A stretch of 64,000 nt of DNA, taken from NCBI GenBank assembly GCA_027943245.1, contig JANDJZ010000038.1, positions 1 through 64,000 of the forward strand, in the 5' to 3' direction. The position numbers and the translations under genes were made by a program. The notes beneath the pieces were generated by a model. That model was not told the origin of the DNA. It did not search any database and was given only the letters and a program-made list of their open reading frames with translations. This stretch comes from Acanthamoeba sp. SK_2022b (taxonomy: Eukaryota > Discosea > Longamoebia > Acanthamoebidae). This document shows, piece after piece, positions 32,874 through 45,030 of the stretch (the first letter of the stretch is position 1; every line of letters starts with the position of its first letter).

Positions 32874-35800
32874 ATGAGGAAGCGCAGCACTAGATCCGGA
32901 CATAGAGGACTCTCGCCGCTGGCATCGAAAATCTTTACTGGCATGGGTCTCGGCCTGCTCTGCCTCTTCATGGTGGCCATGTCATTGGTCATTCCCTCCT
33001 CCGCCGCCCCTCTAGGTTCCTTCCAACGCAACACCTTTGGTACGCGTAGTTGATGATGCCTTTTTTGTTATTTGACTTTTTTCTTAATCATTTTTTATCT
33101 CCTACGACAGTCTCGGGACATCGCGAACTGTTGGACACCAAAGAGGATACGGCGAGCAACGGCCGTACCTTCCTGCAATACCAGACCAGGTCCCCAGCAT
33201 GCCTCACCATTTAATTATTGTTTTTTGTTTTTTTTTTGTCTGACCGCTACGCATTATTTCTGTTTATTGCCCATTGGGCTTCTTCAATTACGTTTACCTT
33301 TACACGTTCTAGCCCCCGCTCACAACCGTTTGGCACAGGCGCAATTGGGCTGCCGAAGAGGTGTCGCCCCAGTTCTGCAGCTATGACGACGCCACCGAGG
33401 ACTGCAACTGGTCCGACTACGCCCAGGTACATGAATCCTCCACAGTCTCTCCCACCTCTCTTTACACAAAGGCAACATTGGCTACGCGTTGAAGCTCACG
33501 TCACTGCGGTCTCGGATGTTCCAAGTCCCTGAGCTTGTTGGCCACCCCGCCCGCAGTTATCGGTACAAACAAAACGATCGCGTTTTGTGTGTTGTAGTGA
33601 GGCTCAGGGTCGTGCTCTCTGTATGTGTCCGGACAGGTCTGTTTTTCTTCTTCTTCTACATCATCCTCTTCTGCACCCGATGCTGCTGTATCATGGCACG
33701 CTGCTGCATGCTGCCGTGGACCGAGAGCTCGCTCGAGCCCTGGATTCTGCGCATCCTATTGCTCATCACCGCCGTCTGCATTGTGTACGCACACACGCCA
33801 CCACTGTGCTCTCTAGTGTAGCCGTCTTGTGCTGCGTCCTCACCCGAGTCCCTCTCCTTAGGGGCATGGCCATCATGGCCCACGTCGGTAATGCGTGGGC
33901 GCACGAAGGGATCAACGATCTAGTGGTACCCACAAAACTACGATATTGCGATATATTCGCATTAATTTTGACACAATTACGGCTAGAATATGAATATAAT
34001 ATTATAAATAATTTTTGTATTTATACTAAAATGAATCGGGTGGTGTGCAGGATAAATCTTCCGACTTTGCCACGACTGTCATCCAAGTCACCAATGACGC
34101 CGCGGACCTGCTCGTCAAGCTTGACTCTAGCCAGCAGAGCACGGCCGACACAGCCAAGTCCGACGCCGCCGATGTCCAGAGCAACATCGACGACTTCAAG
34201 GACATCCTCAAGGACGTCGAGACGGCCAGGTATCCCGAGCGCCCTTTCACTTCACTCTCCCTTCTTCTCTTATACATGATCACACACTCACACACTACAA
34301 TCTCTCCTGCTTAAAACGTAGATTCGCGGTGTTCCTGGTCACCTTCATCATCATTTTCGGCATTGGCATCTCGGCGCTGTTCTCCATCTGTTGCTTCCGC
34401 CGCCCGACCTTCTGCGGGTACGCCACTTTAGGCCGTACAACGTTTTGTGTGTGGGATTTTTGTTCAGAGAGCTGACGTGCCCCAATGCACACAGTAACTA
34501 CTGGTACGCCGTGGTGCTGTTCGTGCCCATTTTCGTGGTGATGGCCTTCTGTATCGTCTTCGGCGCGGCGGCCAGCGACGTCTGCACGGCCTACGATCAG
34601 GCCAAGGTTAACTCCGTACGTCGCGCTTTCCTCATTCGCCACGTTTGGCATGCGGCAACTATCGCCTTATGCGACAAAACGCCGACTCTGCAGACGAACA
34701 ACATCTTCAGCAAGATCCTCGGCTCGGCGTGGGGTATCGACTGCGCCGCCTTCCAGGACTTGATCGATCCGCTGCTCTCGGTACACTCATAAGTCTATCT
34801 TTTGGGGCCTACCCAGTGCGGTACACGTCTAACCTTTCTCTCGCCCCCCCCCCCTCTCCTCTCTGGTTGCAACCAAAATGTTTAGGAATACAACCAAACT
34901 CTTACCGAGGTCTGCACGCAGTATAACTCGACCTGTACCTCCTATCCCGGAGTCTCGAATTGTCAAAATTGCTCTTCAACGTCGGACATTGACCTCCTCA
35001 AAAACACGGTACCCCTCTACATTACTATGTTGGCTCCGGGACTGCCTTGCACTGGCCCGCAAGTAGACGGCGCCATGTGCTCACGAGCCGATTGCCAACA
35101 GGAAATCACTGAGACCTTCTACTGTCCCGACTCGCGCTGTACCGACCAAACGATATGTGCCACCAATGCCAGCGCCATTTGTTACCAGAGGTGCGCGTCC
35201 CATCCACACGGCCAGTGCTTTTCCCTCTTTTTTATCTTTTATTTTTGGTTGTTCGTTGACTTTGGGCGACCCACCCTGTGCCACAGAACGCAAACCTTTG
35301 AGCAGTGCGTCACCCAGTGCCTCGATCAGGACAACCGTGACGTTGCCAACCAGACCGTCTACTACGTTGATCTAGTATATACGATCACTCCATCTTTTTG
35401 CCACATTCCCCACTGGGATGCTTCGTTTCGTTTTGTCTGCGAGCTCATTTTCTGATGTGCAATGTGCGCAGTACGATGAGCTGAACGACACCATCACGAA
35501 TGTCATGCCCTACGTCGGATGCGGCCTCATCACCCAATTCGTACAGACCACTGACTACGGCCTCTGCGTCGAGTTCATGTATGACCTGCCCTCCCTCTCG
35601 TTCTTGTGTCTTTTGCGCGATGGCTGTGCTGACTGCTTCTCTTTGTTTGCACTCATCGGTGACAGTGCCGGCGACTTCCTCGTGGTGATGGCGACAGTCG
35701 TGCTGGGCTTCCTGTGGATCTTCTATGAACTCATCGTCCTGCTAGCCTTTGAGAGGTGCGTCGCCGTGCCCGTCATCGCTCCACTCCCGCCGCCACTACC

Positions 35801-35881
35801 GCTGCCTTTTGCTGACGTTGCCTTCTCATCTACGACAGGGCCGGCCTGCAACCTCAGAAGGAGGACGATTATGGCCTTTAG
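32874..35881 (+). CDS. Five-pass membrane glycoprotein of prominin/Tweety layout
   Basis: The ATG is at 32874 and the TAG ends at 35881. About a dozen small exons are predicted. The N-terminal hydrophobic segment (GMGLGLLCLFMVAMSLVI) is a signal peptide or anchor. A Cys-containing ectodomain (QFCSYDDATEDCNWSDYAQ) follows. TM1 is FFFFYIILFCTR with a Cys-rich cytosolic loop (CCCIMARCCM). TM2 is LRILLLITAVCI. An extracellular helical loop (DLLVKLDSSQQSTADTAK) comes next. TM3 is FAVFLVTFIIIFGIGISALF, and TM4 is VVLFVPIFVVMAFCIVF. A second large Cys-rich loop with several N-glycosylation sites ends at TM5 (FLVVMATVVLGFLWIFYELI). Two large loops and a CRCC-type motif after TM1 resemble prominins and Tweety proteins. 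Exon borders in the first third are uncertain. Confidence 0.6.
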
Positions 35882-36321
35882 GCGAAGCAGTCCACATCTT
35901 TCTCTTCACTCCACTTCATAATCGTCACACGTTAGCACTGCTTTCCTTGAGGAAGCAAGGGCGGTACCCGAGCCAAGCCGAGCGCGCCATGTCCTCCGAT
36001 CCCTTGCCGGTTTCCAGTGACGACGCGTTTTTGGATGCTTCATTTTTTATATTGTCATTTTATTTGTTACGTTGCTGAACTGGCCACATCTCTACCCGTG
36101 AATAGAAGACTGAGTCAAACCGGTCAAGAGCCTCCAAGTACTTCAAGGCTAGTTCAAGGCTAGTTCAAGTAAAGTAACCTGAAACTGCGCATGATTTCCG
36201 TGGACACGCCCAAAAGCAGGAAACCGCTGCCCCAGGCGGCAGGAAGGGCGCCACGATCGGCGTGCAAGTAAACAACGTATTGCAGGACCGGCAACTGAGA
36301 GTGACAAGAGAAGCTTCAACC
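35882..36321. other. Intergenic region, 440 bp, with an 11-bp tandem repeat
   Basis: This lies between two plus-strand genes. It contains TTCAAGGCTAG repeated twice plus a partial copy at 36142-36169. No exon is supported. Confidence 0.5.
36142..36169. repeat. 11-bp tandem repeat, about 2.5 copies
   Basis: TTCAAGGCTAG occurs twice in direct succession, followed by TTCAAG, about 150 bp before the start codon at 36322. It might be a short promoter element, but this is inference from position only. Confidence 0.7.
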
Positions 36322-37670
36322 ATGGCTGCGGGCCTATCATGTATGGCGCTGGTATTGCTGTTGCTGGGGGCTGCGGCCGTCCAAGGGCTGGATGTGGTCA
36401 AGACTCAGCCAGGGTGGGACCCTGAGTCCTGTGGTCGTGCTGTGGTCGTGCGTGACGGAGAAGTGGCCCCTTCGTTCGCCGCCGAATACTCGGGCAGTTC
36501 GTCCTTCTCCTTCATCTTCCCTTCTATCTTCGGGCCGCCCCGTTCTCTCTTCTTCCCGCGGCTATACCAGGAGGACGCCCAGCAGAGCGTCTTCTTCGTG
36601 CGCAGCCCAACACCGGTGGAGGTAACCAAGGTGGGCGTGGTCGACGGCCTGGGCGCCATCACCCGGACAGGTTTGGGCTTCTTCTCGTTCACCCTTGGTG
36701 ATGACGTCACTGTGACACTGTGCTGCTGGGCAGACCCCTCGCTGCAGGTGCTCACCACATTTACCAGTTACAATGCGAGCACGCAAGAGGGCGATTGGCA
36801 CCTCTATCGCCTGCTGCTCAACTACGAGTGCTCGGACGACGCGGTCGGGAGGCTGGTCGTGGTTCGCCTGCGCGAGGTCGCCGAGCTCCCCGAGCGCGCC
36901 GAAGGAGAGGAGGCCCAATTAGGGTTGACCTTCGTTTTCAGGAAGCAGTGTCCCCTCCCCCAGCCCTCGCGTACGTTTCTGCGCTCGCCCTTAATCTGAT
37001 GACATTGGTTAGCATTGTCGCGCCTAATCGTGAGCTCTTATGTGCAGCGTCGATGGAGGCAGGGGCGTGGCCAGCCGCGGCTTTTCTCACCTTTTCGTCC
37101 TGGAGCGGGGGTGTCAGGGGCGGGTCCCTCCTGATTGTGTCGTCCGAATCGGGTGAGTCGAGCGTGGTCCGAGTTGGACGGCCCGTGATGGTGATGGACC
37201 AGGGGCAAAGACAGCATGGAGCGCCAGAAGATCGCCCCACCGACCCGATGCCCCTGAGTAGGCCGGTAGGTCGCCGCCCTGTCTCCAAACTGGGCGACTA
37301 CAACGACCAGGAAACGGGAGCACAGCCGCAAGACGACGGGAGCGTGCGCAGGAGCGCGGTTCTGCGCAGTTTCTTTGCCATGCCGTCATGGCTCGGCAAC
37401 TCGTTCAAACTCATCGGGATGACGACCGTGGTCGTGGTCGTGGTGATGATCATCGTTGACCTGCTCAAGCTCATCGGAGGCAGCAGCGAGGACGTCGCCG
37501 AAGCCGAAGCGGACAGCGACGAGGTCGTGCCACTGCTGGCCGAGTTTGAAGAGGATACAGAGCCACAGCCCACCGTAGAGATGGAGAAGCTGCCTGAGCC
37601 AGAGGGCAACCTCCACCACGAGGCCGACGACCCCGTCGTGGTTGGCGCTCCCATCTATCAAGAGAGGTGA
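36322..37670 (+). CDS. Type I membrane protein, unknown family
   Basis: The ATG is at 36322 and the TGA ends at 37670. Exons are 36322-36970 and 37048-37670, joined as QPS|PSMEAGAWPAAAF. A signal peptide (GLSCMALVLLLLGAAAVQG) leads into an ectodomain of about 290 residues with a few cysteines (ESCGRAV, LCCWADPS, YECSDD, KQCPLP). A single TM (MTTVVVVVVMIIVDLLKLI) follows. The cytosolic tail is acidic (about 60 residues) and ends with a possible sorting signal (VVPLLAEFEE has an acidic dileucine-like LL). The ectodomain looks beta-rich, but I recognise no fold family. A surface or phagosomal receptor is possible. Confidence 0.7.
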
Positions 37671-38964
37671 GGGGTCTTCAGTGCAACAAGTGCATAAATG
37701 CACATTTGTTTGATAAGTCACGATGATCTATGTATGAAGGATATCATACAAGGCTGACACCAAAACGAACCTCCCCAAGCAAGTACGAGTCATAGCCTGC
37801 TCTTGTTTTGGCCACCGATATGGAGGTGGCCCGCAAGGTCTACGTCTATTGAAGGCTCACCAGCCTGAAATGGCTGGGGCGGAGCTCGAAGCCTCGAATT
37901 GCCGGAGGTGGACGGATTCAAAGTGGAGAGCGTGACTCGGGAAGGTGGCCCTTGGGCTCCTACTCTGCCAAACTTCGACCTCTTTTCGAGCGCGTCGAGC
38001 ATCAGCGTCGGTGAAGAATAGCCCTGGCAACTCTTACGGGGACCTGAGCATCTCATGCCACCACTCCAGGTGGGGGACAGACAGATGGCAGGAACTGGGG
38101 GGTTGCACGGCGTGAGGTGACATGGTGTCATATCTCACAACGCGACGTTCTGTTTTGGAGGGTTGCACGAAAAGTAGACATAAACTGGTAAAGAGGCGGG
38201 AAGGGGGACAAAGCGTTGCGGGTGAGCAGACAGGCTACGGGTGAGTGCGAACCCGAGGTGAACATCCTAAACACACACGTCAAGGTCAGCTTGGGTTTGA
38301 TTCGCGTGGCGTCTGGCCCCAACAACCAATGGTGTGTGCGTGCTAAGGCATTAGCGAACGATCAGAGAGATTGCACGCCCGAGAAGAGGAGGTGAGAGGT
38401 GAGAGGGTTCGAGTCCATTACCAAAAGCTGGTCGTTTCAATTTTGGGAGCCCAAGCCGCCGAAAATCCACGCCCCAGCGGCCTCCACGATCAGGAAACGT
38501 CCACTCAGGCGGGACCTGGCTCTAGCGATTGGACGTGAGTGGCTGTCAGTCGGTTGAGGGTTGAGTTGTGATTGTTTGAATCGCCCTCTCGCAAGCATCA
38601 ACCCACCTGGCTTAAGTAGCCTCTGTCCACTCGTCGTGTAGCAAACAGGTAGAATAGAGTAAAGCGGGAGCTGTTAGGTTGCCTCTCTGTTTCCCACGCA
38701 CGCACGCACACCTGCGTCTGGCCATCGATACCGCGGCACGTCCTCGTGCGTTGGACAGTAGCAGTTCCTTTCTCGAGACAGAAACAGTACAACACCAGAG
38801 CAACCAGACCCAAGCTGCTTGTTGTGACTAGCACGCTAGACAAGCAGGTCCCTGCAACCTCCCACCACATCAGAGGACAGGCCTAGAGAACGCGAAGACG
38901 TCAAGCCAACTCTGTCGCACCCCGCACAAGAGGCGATTCGAGAGGAGAGATAGATAGAGCAAGG
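37671..38964. other. Long intergenic region, 1.3 kb
   Basis: This is the longest gap in the window. A 113-codon ATG-initiated open frame lies on the minus strand at 37790-38131, but its product resembles nothing I know and there is no supporting context, so I do not call it. The stretch before 38965 probably holds the promoter and leader of the HA-domain gene. Confidence 0.4.
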
Positions 38965-40738
38965 ATGGAGATGCTCTACTCCCCTACGTCGCCTGTATCT
39001 TCGGCCGCTTCGACAGACTCGATCCCATCGCTGAACGACCCAGGAGCCAGCAGCGAAGGCGATGCCTGCCCGAACGTGTCCTCATCTCTGGTGGGCGTCG
39101 ACGACAACGACGACCTCGGTGGCGCCAATGAGGAGCCCAGCAAGGACTCCATCCTCACCCTGCTGGGCATGCGATTCCTGCCCACTACGTCGAGCACGCA
39201 CACCCCATCGTCCCTCGCATCGCCCATCACGCCCATGATCGGCCAGACATCGTCCGCGTTCGGGCACTCGACCTCGTTCCTCACGCCCTTGCCCTTGACA
39301 CCCAGCTCGTCTTCGACCTCGTCCATGGGCCTGCCCACGTCCTTCTCGAACTCGGCAATCTCGACGGCCACGTTCCCCTACTACTCGACCTCCCTGCTCT
39401 CTCCGTCTTCGTCGTCCCCGCCGGCTGTCTACACTCCACCGTCGCCCACTATGCCTTCCTATCAGCAACAGCAACAGCAACAGCAGTCTTATCAGCAGTA
39501 CCAGGCGCAGCCTTCCTCGTACCAGGTCACTTCGCAGCTGCTCTACCCGCAGCAGCAACAGCACAGTCAGCAACTCTTCCAGCAACCCCAGCAGTATCAG
39601 ATCGTACCTCAATACCAACAGCAACAATCCTACTCGCATAGTCAGTACGCGCAGCAGCAACAGCAACAGCTGCACCTGTCGTACAGCCCACCGACGTTCT
39701 CGGCCGCATCGCCGCTCTTCATCCAGGCCCACCTTAACTCGTCCGACACGGGCAACCACCCCCACCACTCGTTTGTCGAGCCACTGGGCGTGGGGACGAA
39801 GCGCAAAGCTGATGTAGCGCTGGCCGAGTCGGGCCACCATCACCAGGCCTACCATCAGCTCCACAACGGTGGCGAGATGCAGCTCTCGCACAGGAGGGAG
39901 CTCGACAGCTATGGTGGCCACCACCATCACCAGCACCATCACGGTCAGTACCACCAGCAGCAACAGCACCTTCATCATCACACCCACCAGCAGCCGCAGC
40001 AGCACAACGTACCTCATCAGCAACAGCTGGTCGTTGCGGCTAAGGCGAAGAAGCGACGCGTGCGCAAGACGTGGACCGAGCGGTTCCAGCAGCTCAAGGA
40101 GTTCAAGCAGAGGTTCGGCCACTGCAAGGTGCCCAAGGGGTGGAGTGAAGACCCCAAGCTCGCTCGCTGGGTGCGTCTGCCTGACAAGGCGTGGCCTTCA
40201 CGTCGCGCCGCTTGGTCATCAGCTAATTCCGAACAAAACTTCTTCGCGAGCAGGTGTGTAACATGCGGCAGAGCAAGCGGATGGGGAAGATGAAGGAGGA
40301 GCGGGTGCGGAAGCTGGAGGAGCTCGGATTCCTGTGGCGTTGCGAGCAGACCGGCAAGGTCATCTGGGAGGAGATGATCGAGAAGCTCAAGGCATTCCAA
40401 GCTCGCCACGGCCACTGCAGGTTCGTCGCTTTCGTTCTTCTCCCGCCGTTTTTCGCTTTTCCTTCCCGCAGCGGTCTCACCGAATCGACAGGGTACCGGT
40501 GGAGTGGCCTGAGGACCCGCAGCTGTCAGCGTGGGTGGTCTACGTGAGGCAGAGGAACCGGGCCAACAATCTCTCGCAGGAGAAGGTGAAGGAGCTCGAC
40601 GCCATCCAGTTCGTGTGGACCGACGCCACCGCCGCGGCGCCAACCGCGAACACGCCGTCCAACCCCTCCGCGCGGAAGGGCGACCCCTACGGCGAAGACG
40701 AGCCCGGCCGCACCGAAGAGAGGAACCAGATGTGCTGA
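38965..40738 (+). CDS. Gln/His-rich protein with tandem helicase-associated (HA) domains
   Basis: The ATG is at 38965 and the TGA ends at 40738. Exons are 38965-40170, 40254-40420 and 40492-40738. The N-terminal 350 residues are low complexity: Ser/Pro/Thr-rich, then Gln-rich (many CAG/CAA runs), then His-rich. A basic cluster (KAKKRRVRKTW) precedes two HA repeats. The first is WTERFQQLKEFKQRFGHCKV..PKLARWV..MRQSKRMGKM. The second is WEEMIEKLKAFQARHGHCR..VPVEWPEDPQLSAWV. The GHCxVP and LxxWVxxxR pattern is that of PF03457. No helicase domain is present. A DNA-binding regulator with a prion-like activation domain is a reasonable inference. Confidence 0.75.
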
Positions 40739-41089
40739 GCACGCCACCGCTGCCCCCCGACGAGATCGTCGACGTGTACATAGGCACGCTTTTTTGTTTC
40801 GGAGAGAGAGAGACCGGTGCTTCATCAGCAATCACCATACGCAAGATCACACTGTAACAATTGTCCATACCGTCAATCCTTTCAGCAAGAGCAATAGAGT
40901 CATTTGCGCACCGCTAATCTCCCCTTGTCCGCTACGTTAAAAGGCCAAGCAGGAAGAGGGAGCCTTCTTGTTGTGGGTCGATTGCCGTCTGTACATAGGT
41001 AATTAAGTACGAGCTCCTTAAAATCGCCAGCCCTCAAAAACAAAACGCCAAAGGGCGGCTTGCAAAAGTTGTTTCTCGGCCGTGCGCCC
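40739..41089. other. Convergent intergenic region, 351 bp
   Basis: This contains the 3' ends of two converging genes. No additional gene is seen. Confidence 0.4.
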
Positions 41090-41728
41090 CTAGGGTTGTC
41101 CCTCTGGCTCGCCGTCCTCGCCCTCGCGCTCGACCTCTTTGTGTTTGCCGGAGTTGCCGCCACCATCGTCATCATCGTCTTCATCGTCGTCGTCGTCCCC
41201 CTCTTCCTCTTCAGCGTCCTCTCGTTCCCCTTCCTGTCCAGCGTCCATCGCCGACACATGGTGCGACGGGACGCCGTCCACGGCAACTGCAGACGACTGG
41301 TGCGGCGGGTGAAGGTGCACTACTTGGCTCGCCACGCCTCCCACGTCGACCTCCACGCCCACGCCCGTCATCGGGCCTTGGTGGTGGCCGACGACCGGCT
41401 CGTGGCCATCCGCCTCCGCCATCTGCATCTCGCCATTCCGTGCGCTCTCCAGGCTCCTCTCCGCCTCCTTCATCAGTTGACTGCGCAGGACCAATGCGTG
41501 AGGTGAGATGAAAGGGAACGCGTGAGCAGCCAAGTCATTGCACGGGAAAAGGGTGGCTCGTAGTACCTGGCGAGGTTGGTGACGTGGGTGTTGAGCACGG
41601 TGTACATCTGCTGGAGCTTGCCGATGAGCTTGCTCTTGCGCTGATACATGTCTCCGTCGGTTTTCTTGGCCGCCGAGGCCTCCTCGCATAGTCGGCTCAC
41701 TGCCCCCCCCCCCGCATCAGCATCACTG

Positions 41729-41793
<65 letters not shown>

Positions 41794-42196
41794 GAGATAG
41801 GCACACCACGAGTGAATGGCACGTACGAATGGAGGCGAGCTTGTCGGAGCGCGAGCAGGCCAGGATGTAGCCCTCCTTGCCGACCATGGCTCGGACGGCA
41901 AGCCCGTAGTGTTTGTAGCAAAACTCAAAGTCCTTGAGGACGACCTCCTTGCACCGCTGCAGGGCAGGTCGGAGGAGAGGGGCGTGTGCATGAGCGCAGC
42001 GCCTACGGAGGAGGAAGAGGAGAGTGGGAACGCTGTTGAACCTTGTCATCCCCAGGCTTGTTCCGGTAGGGGGCCTTACACTTGCAGTAGAGTGACTCGG
42101 GGTCCTGCTCGATGTGCTCGGCGCAATAGACCGGCTGCTCGCCTGCATGAAGTTAAAAAAAAGGAAAAAGCGGTCACAACCCAACATCCCACACAC

Positions 42197-42270
<74 letters not shown>

Positions 42271-44700
42271 CACACACACACACACCACACACACACACAA
42301 CACACACACACACACACACACACACAACACACACAAGAAAACACGTGCACGCAGAGGTGCCTACCAATGTACTCCATGAGCGCTGCATTGCGACATCTGA
42401 CCTGCTTCTTGACGTTCATGCCTTGACACTGTACCCCTTTCTGATGGGTGAACTGCGTTTGTTCAAGGCCAAGCGGGAGAGGCAAAGGAGAGTTAAGAAT
42501 CGCTGTGAACGGCCATGCGCAACAGCTCTGCAAGAGAGGGAGGGACGGCATGCGATCCTTCACCTTTGGTCGCACCGTGCGTACGGGCTTGACATAGGGC
42601 CGTGGTGGTCGCTTACGCTTGCTCCCGTCCGAGGACTGTGTGCGCGAGAGTCGAGAGATGAGTCAGTGAATTGGCGCGGTAGTGGAAGGAAAGGAGGAAA
42701 AGAGCGCGTGTCTGACCTGCATGCAGTCGCCGGATCTCATGTCGGGTGGCGGGCCCACGTCGGTGCCCACGCCAACAACGCCGGCGGCCCCGCTCGCGGG
42801 AGCCATCATCATCACGGGAGACGGGCCCATGCCCCCCGCAGCCATCATCATCGCAGGCGAGGGGCCCATGCCGAGCCCCATCGCTGGATAGGCCACGGGC
42901 GAAGGCCCCGTGCCCGCAGAGCTGCCCGGCCCTCGCGCGGGCGTGGCCTGCTGGCCGCCCGAGCCCTGAGCGCCCACAGTGGGCTTGACGAAGCAACTCG
43001 ATCAGCTGACTGCATCATTGAAATGGCCGCGCCATGGTGGTGATGGAGGGCCGACATACCATGGTCGACGTGGAGTTCATAGCCATTCGGGGCGGGTTCG
43101 CCACAGGCGCCATGGGCAGGCTCTGCTGTCCCATCACGGGCATCGCACCGTAGGGCCTGTCAGGCCAAGGAGCCGAGAGTGAGTTGTTGGACTGTCGACA
43201 GACCATGCTCGGCCCATGGGCGGGCAGGGAGGGTCATGCGTACGTGAGCATGGACATCGGCATCATGGACATGGCGGGATAGGACATGGGCATCATCGAC
43301 ATTCCCGGCATTCCAGCGGGGTAGGACATGGGGACGGGCACCATCTGCATGCCCATCGGGGTCGGCACCCAGGTGTAGGACATGGCGCCCATGCCCATCG
43401 CTGGCATCCCGCCCATCGCCGGCATTCCGCCCATCGCTGGCATCCCGCTCATGGCTGGCATTGGCATCCCGCCCATTGCCGGCATCGCCGCCATGGTCGA
43501 CATCGGCATACCCGCCATCGCGCCCATGGGCATCGTCGCCACTCCGCCCATGCTCTGCATGGCCGGCATGCCATTCATTCCAGACATCCCTCCGCCTGGA
43601 AACCCACGAGAGAGAGAGGCCAAGTCAGTGGAGGAGAAGTCGAGGGCGCTCGAAGCGCGGGCAAGCCCTTACCCATCATGTAGGCCATCTGTGGGAAGGC
43701 CTTGAGCATCATCTGTACATTGGGGGAGAGGGAGGAGGACGTCGGTGACTGTGAAGAGGAGGAGGGGAGGACCCCCGATGAAGAGGAGAGCGAGAGCGAC
43801 GAGGAGGGCGAGGAGGGCGAAGACGGCGAAGACGGAGGCGGCGTAGAGGAGGGCGACGAGACGGGAGGCGACATCATTGCCGACGGCGCCGGGGCACGGG
43901 CCGACATCGAGGGAGGGGCGGCGGCCGAGGTCGATGCGGCAGTCGAGGAGGGCCAGCCACCGCCCGACGAAGAGGGGAGCATTAAAGGCGCGGGCTGGGA
44001 CAACGATGATGCGGAGGAGGCCGAGGAGGCCGAGGGCATGACCGATGACGAGAGCGCGGCCATGGTGGTGGTGGGGAACGACGAAGGGAAGCCCGAGGGC
44101 GCGAAGGTCATTGAAGCGGAGGTGGCGGCGGCGGAGGAGGCGGAAGAAGGAGCAGGGGAGAACGGCGACGGAGCGGACATGAAGGAGGGGAAAGGCGACG
44201 GCATAGATGAGGAAGAGGAAGAGAAGGAAGCGGGGAACGTTGATGAAGAGGACGATGACGTAGAAGGGGTGGGCGTCGGAGTGAAGAGATAGGACGACGG
44301 CGTGTGGGGCAGGCTCAGGGAGAGCGCCGACGCCGAGGAGGAGGAGGAGGAGGACAACGACGACCCGGAGTGTTGGTGGTTGGAGGAAGAAGAGGTGGCG
44401 GCAGTGGGCGTGGCTTGAGAAGGAGTGAACGAGCCCTGGACAGAGGTGAAGGAGGGCATCATCAGCGGGGTCTGCGGCGAGGGCAGAAAGAACGAAGAAG
44501 GCATCGACGACAGCGAAACCGACGGGCCACCGGCCGATGGCGTGGCCGCCGACGGTCCGCCGGCAGTGCCCGCCGCGGTACCCTGCCGCCTCTACACGGA
44601 AAGTAAAGGTTGGTATTCACCACAATAATATTTGACGGAATGGTGGCAAGGCGGCGTACCAAAAGGGCTCGCTTCTCGATCCGATTACGACGTGATTCAT
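41090..44700 (-). CDS. Ser/Met-rich protein with C3H-C3H zinc module (KANSL2/INO80D-like)
   Basis: A first small exon starts at the ATG at 44700 (MNHVVIGSRSEPF|W). The join to the next exon is in phase. The stop is at 41090. The N-terminal half is Ser/Pro/Thr-rich. A Met/Gly/Ala-Pro repeat block follows (GMPAMGGMPAMGGMPAMG, about 43620-43240). Then comes a basic stretch (KRKRPPRPYVKPVRTVRPK) and a Cys/His module: QCQG...RCRNAA, YCAEHIEQDPESLYCKCKAPY, then RCKEVVLKDFEFCYKHY. Spacing of C..C..C..H twice resembles the zf-C3Hc3H module of KANSL2 and INO80D chromatin subunits. A helical region (KLIGKLQQMYTVLNTHV) and a very acidic tail end the protein. Two CA-rich introns interrupt it. Assignment is at pattern level. 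Confidence 0.6.
41735..41790. repeat. (CA)n microsatellite in an intron
   Basis: About 28 CA units on the plus strand, inside an intron of the zinc-module gene (transcribed as (GU)n). Confidence 0.9.
42190..42335. repeat. Long imperfect (CA)n microsatellite in an intron
   Basis: About 146 bp of CA units with scattered AA or CC interruptions, in the next upstream intron of the same gene. This is the longest simple repeat in the window. Confidence 0.9.
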
Positions 44701-45030
44701 TCTGTGCGCCAAATGAATCAATTTTTAATTCAATTTAAACACGGAATTTGGCCCCAGCAACTAGAGCGCAAATCAATCAGCGCGCAGGAAGTAAGAGAGA
44801 GAAGAGGGTGCAGGAGCGTGCCATCCAATAAATCGAGCGCAGGGGCGAGCACGGGTGGTGCCTTGCTCGGTACTGCGTTCGCACGTTCACCTCTCTTGCG
44901 CTACTGCTGTCCCTTCCCACCCTCCGCACCAATCCAGCCGCTGGATTCACGGAAACACCGCATCAAGAAAAAAAGGGAAAATATTTTTCTCCATCGGCGT
45001 ATAAAAAAAATGTATTTTTTACTGATTCGG
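44701..45030. other. Intergenic region, 330 bp
   Basis: This lies between the start of the zinc-module gene and the stop of RPAC1, both minus strand. It is partly AT-rich (44715-44745 and 44965-45020). Nothing else is recognised. Confidence 0.4.

Noticed and set aside
37715..37765. Box C/D snoRNA-like sequence
   Set aside because: CGATGA and CTGA are present, but the C box has a mismatch to RUGAUGA, no terminal stem is visible and no guide target could be tested.
37790..38131. 113-codon ATG-initiated open frame on the minus strand in the 1.3-kb gap
   Set aside because: The composition is unremarkable for GC-rich noncoding DNA, no domain is recognisable, and no compatible flanking exons are seen.
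43702..44292. Long Glu/Gly/Asp-rich plus-strand open frame
   Set aside because: It is antisense to the Ser-rich exon of the zinc-module gene, whose frame continues into conserved Cys/His motifs.
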